Source: an uncultured Clostridium sp. (GTDB lineage Bacteria; Bacillota; Clostridia; Clostridiales; Clostridiaceae). Taken from it: a stretch of DNA of 40,642 bases. Under the pieces are notes generated by a model, which saw only the letters and a list, made by a program, of their open reading frames with translations, was not told the origin of the DNA and did not search any database. Position numbers and translations under genes: made by a program. Numbering within the stretch: the first letter of the stretch is position 1; the number at the start of each line of letters is the position of its first letter. The DNA lies in NCBI RefSeq assembly GCF_934754925.1, contig NZ_CAKVJA010000024.1, forward strand, positions 1 through 40,642, written 5' to 3'. Shown piece by piece: positions 40,566 through 40,642 of this stretch.

Positions 40566-40642
40566 CTAGGCCCCTTGGTCAAGCGGTCAAGACACCACCC
40601 TTTCACGGTGGTAACAGGGGTTCGATTCCCCTAGGGGTCACC
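40566..40642 (+). repeat. 77-bp direct repeat, copy 2 (tRNA-Glu unit)
   Basis: This copy is identical to 40211-40287. The identity may continue past the window edge. Confidence 0.9.
40569..40642 (+). tRNA. tRNA-Glu (UUC), second copy, cut by the window edge
   Basis: It is identical to 40214-40287, including the CTA before it. Only the final A of CCA falls outside the window. The operon probably continues beyond the edge. Confidence 0.95.

Noticed and set aside
40211..40642. Direct repeats considered as a CRISPR-like array
   Set aside because: The repeated unit is a complete tRNA-Glu gene, with other tRNAs between, and there are only two copies.

Overview
The window is the replication-origin region of a low-GC, endospore-forming Firmicute, most likely a Clostridium sensu stricto (cluster I). 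The evidence is the very AT-rich sequence, the frequent AGA and TTA codons, AGGAGG-type ribosome binding sites, the gene order around dnaA, and the spore-linked genes yyaC and lonC. No species is assigned. No phage, insertion sequence, CRISPR array or defence island is visible. Most of the interest lies in cis-acting DNA and RNA elements.

Left arm (1-9437, minus strand). Genes run leftward from the origin: dnaA, dnaN, yaaA (S4), recF, remB-like, gyrB, gyrA and a terminator. Beyond these lie three tandem promoters and the leader of an rRNA operon whose 16S gene is just outside the left edge.

Origin (about 7830-9840). It is bipartite. DnaA boxes lie upstream of dnaA (9585-9838) and between dnaA and dnaN (7830-8051). 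The second part has the full layout of a basal unwinding element: DnaA boxes, a short G-run, TAG/TAA trinucleotides (DnaA-trios) and a pure A/T tract.

Right arm, near part (9861-19718, plus strand). rpmH, rnpA, yidD, yidC and khpB are followed by mnmE, mnmG, rsmG and noc, then parA, parB and a DUF4446 gene. Two perfect parS sites flank parA-parB. Together with dnaA, dnaN and the gyrase genes, this block covers initiation, elongation, supercoil control, segregation and nucleoid occlusion.

Right arm, middle (19751-31322). yyaC and a cysteine-desulfurase-like gene lie on the minus strand. On the plus strand are a DUF3343 gene, an MscS channel, a DUF951 gene, rpsF-ssb-rpsR (behind a likely S6:S18 autoregulatory leader), a MazG-like gene, gdpP, rplI, lonC, dnaB and proC.

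Right arm, far part (31435-40642). An arginine T-box controls argS. Then follow an unknown 75-aa gene, malic enzyme (minus), purA, two DUF1858-type genes, an acyl-ACP thioesterase, a flavoprotein (minus), an unknown 193-aa gene and a tRNA operon (Glu-Val-Asp-Thr-Glu). The flavoprotein gene carries five DnaA-box-like sites in 160 bp, about 30 kb from the origin. This is the least expected signal in the window.

Many starts were moved inward from the longest open frame, because the 5' end of that frame overlaps the Shine-Dalgarno sequence (commonly an in-frame GTG within GAGGTG).
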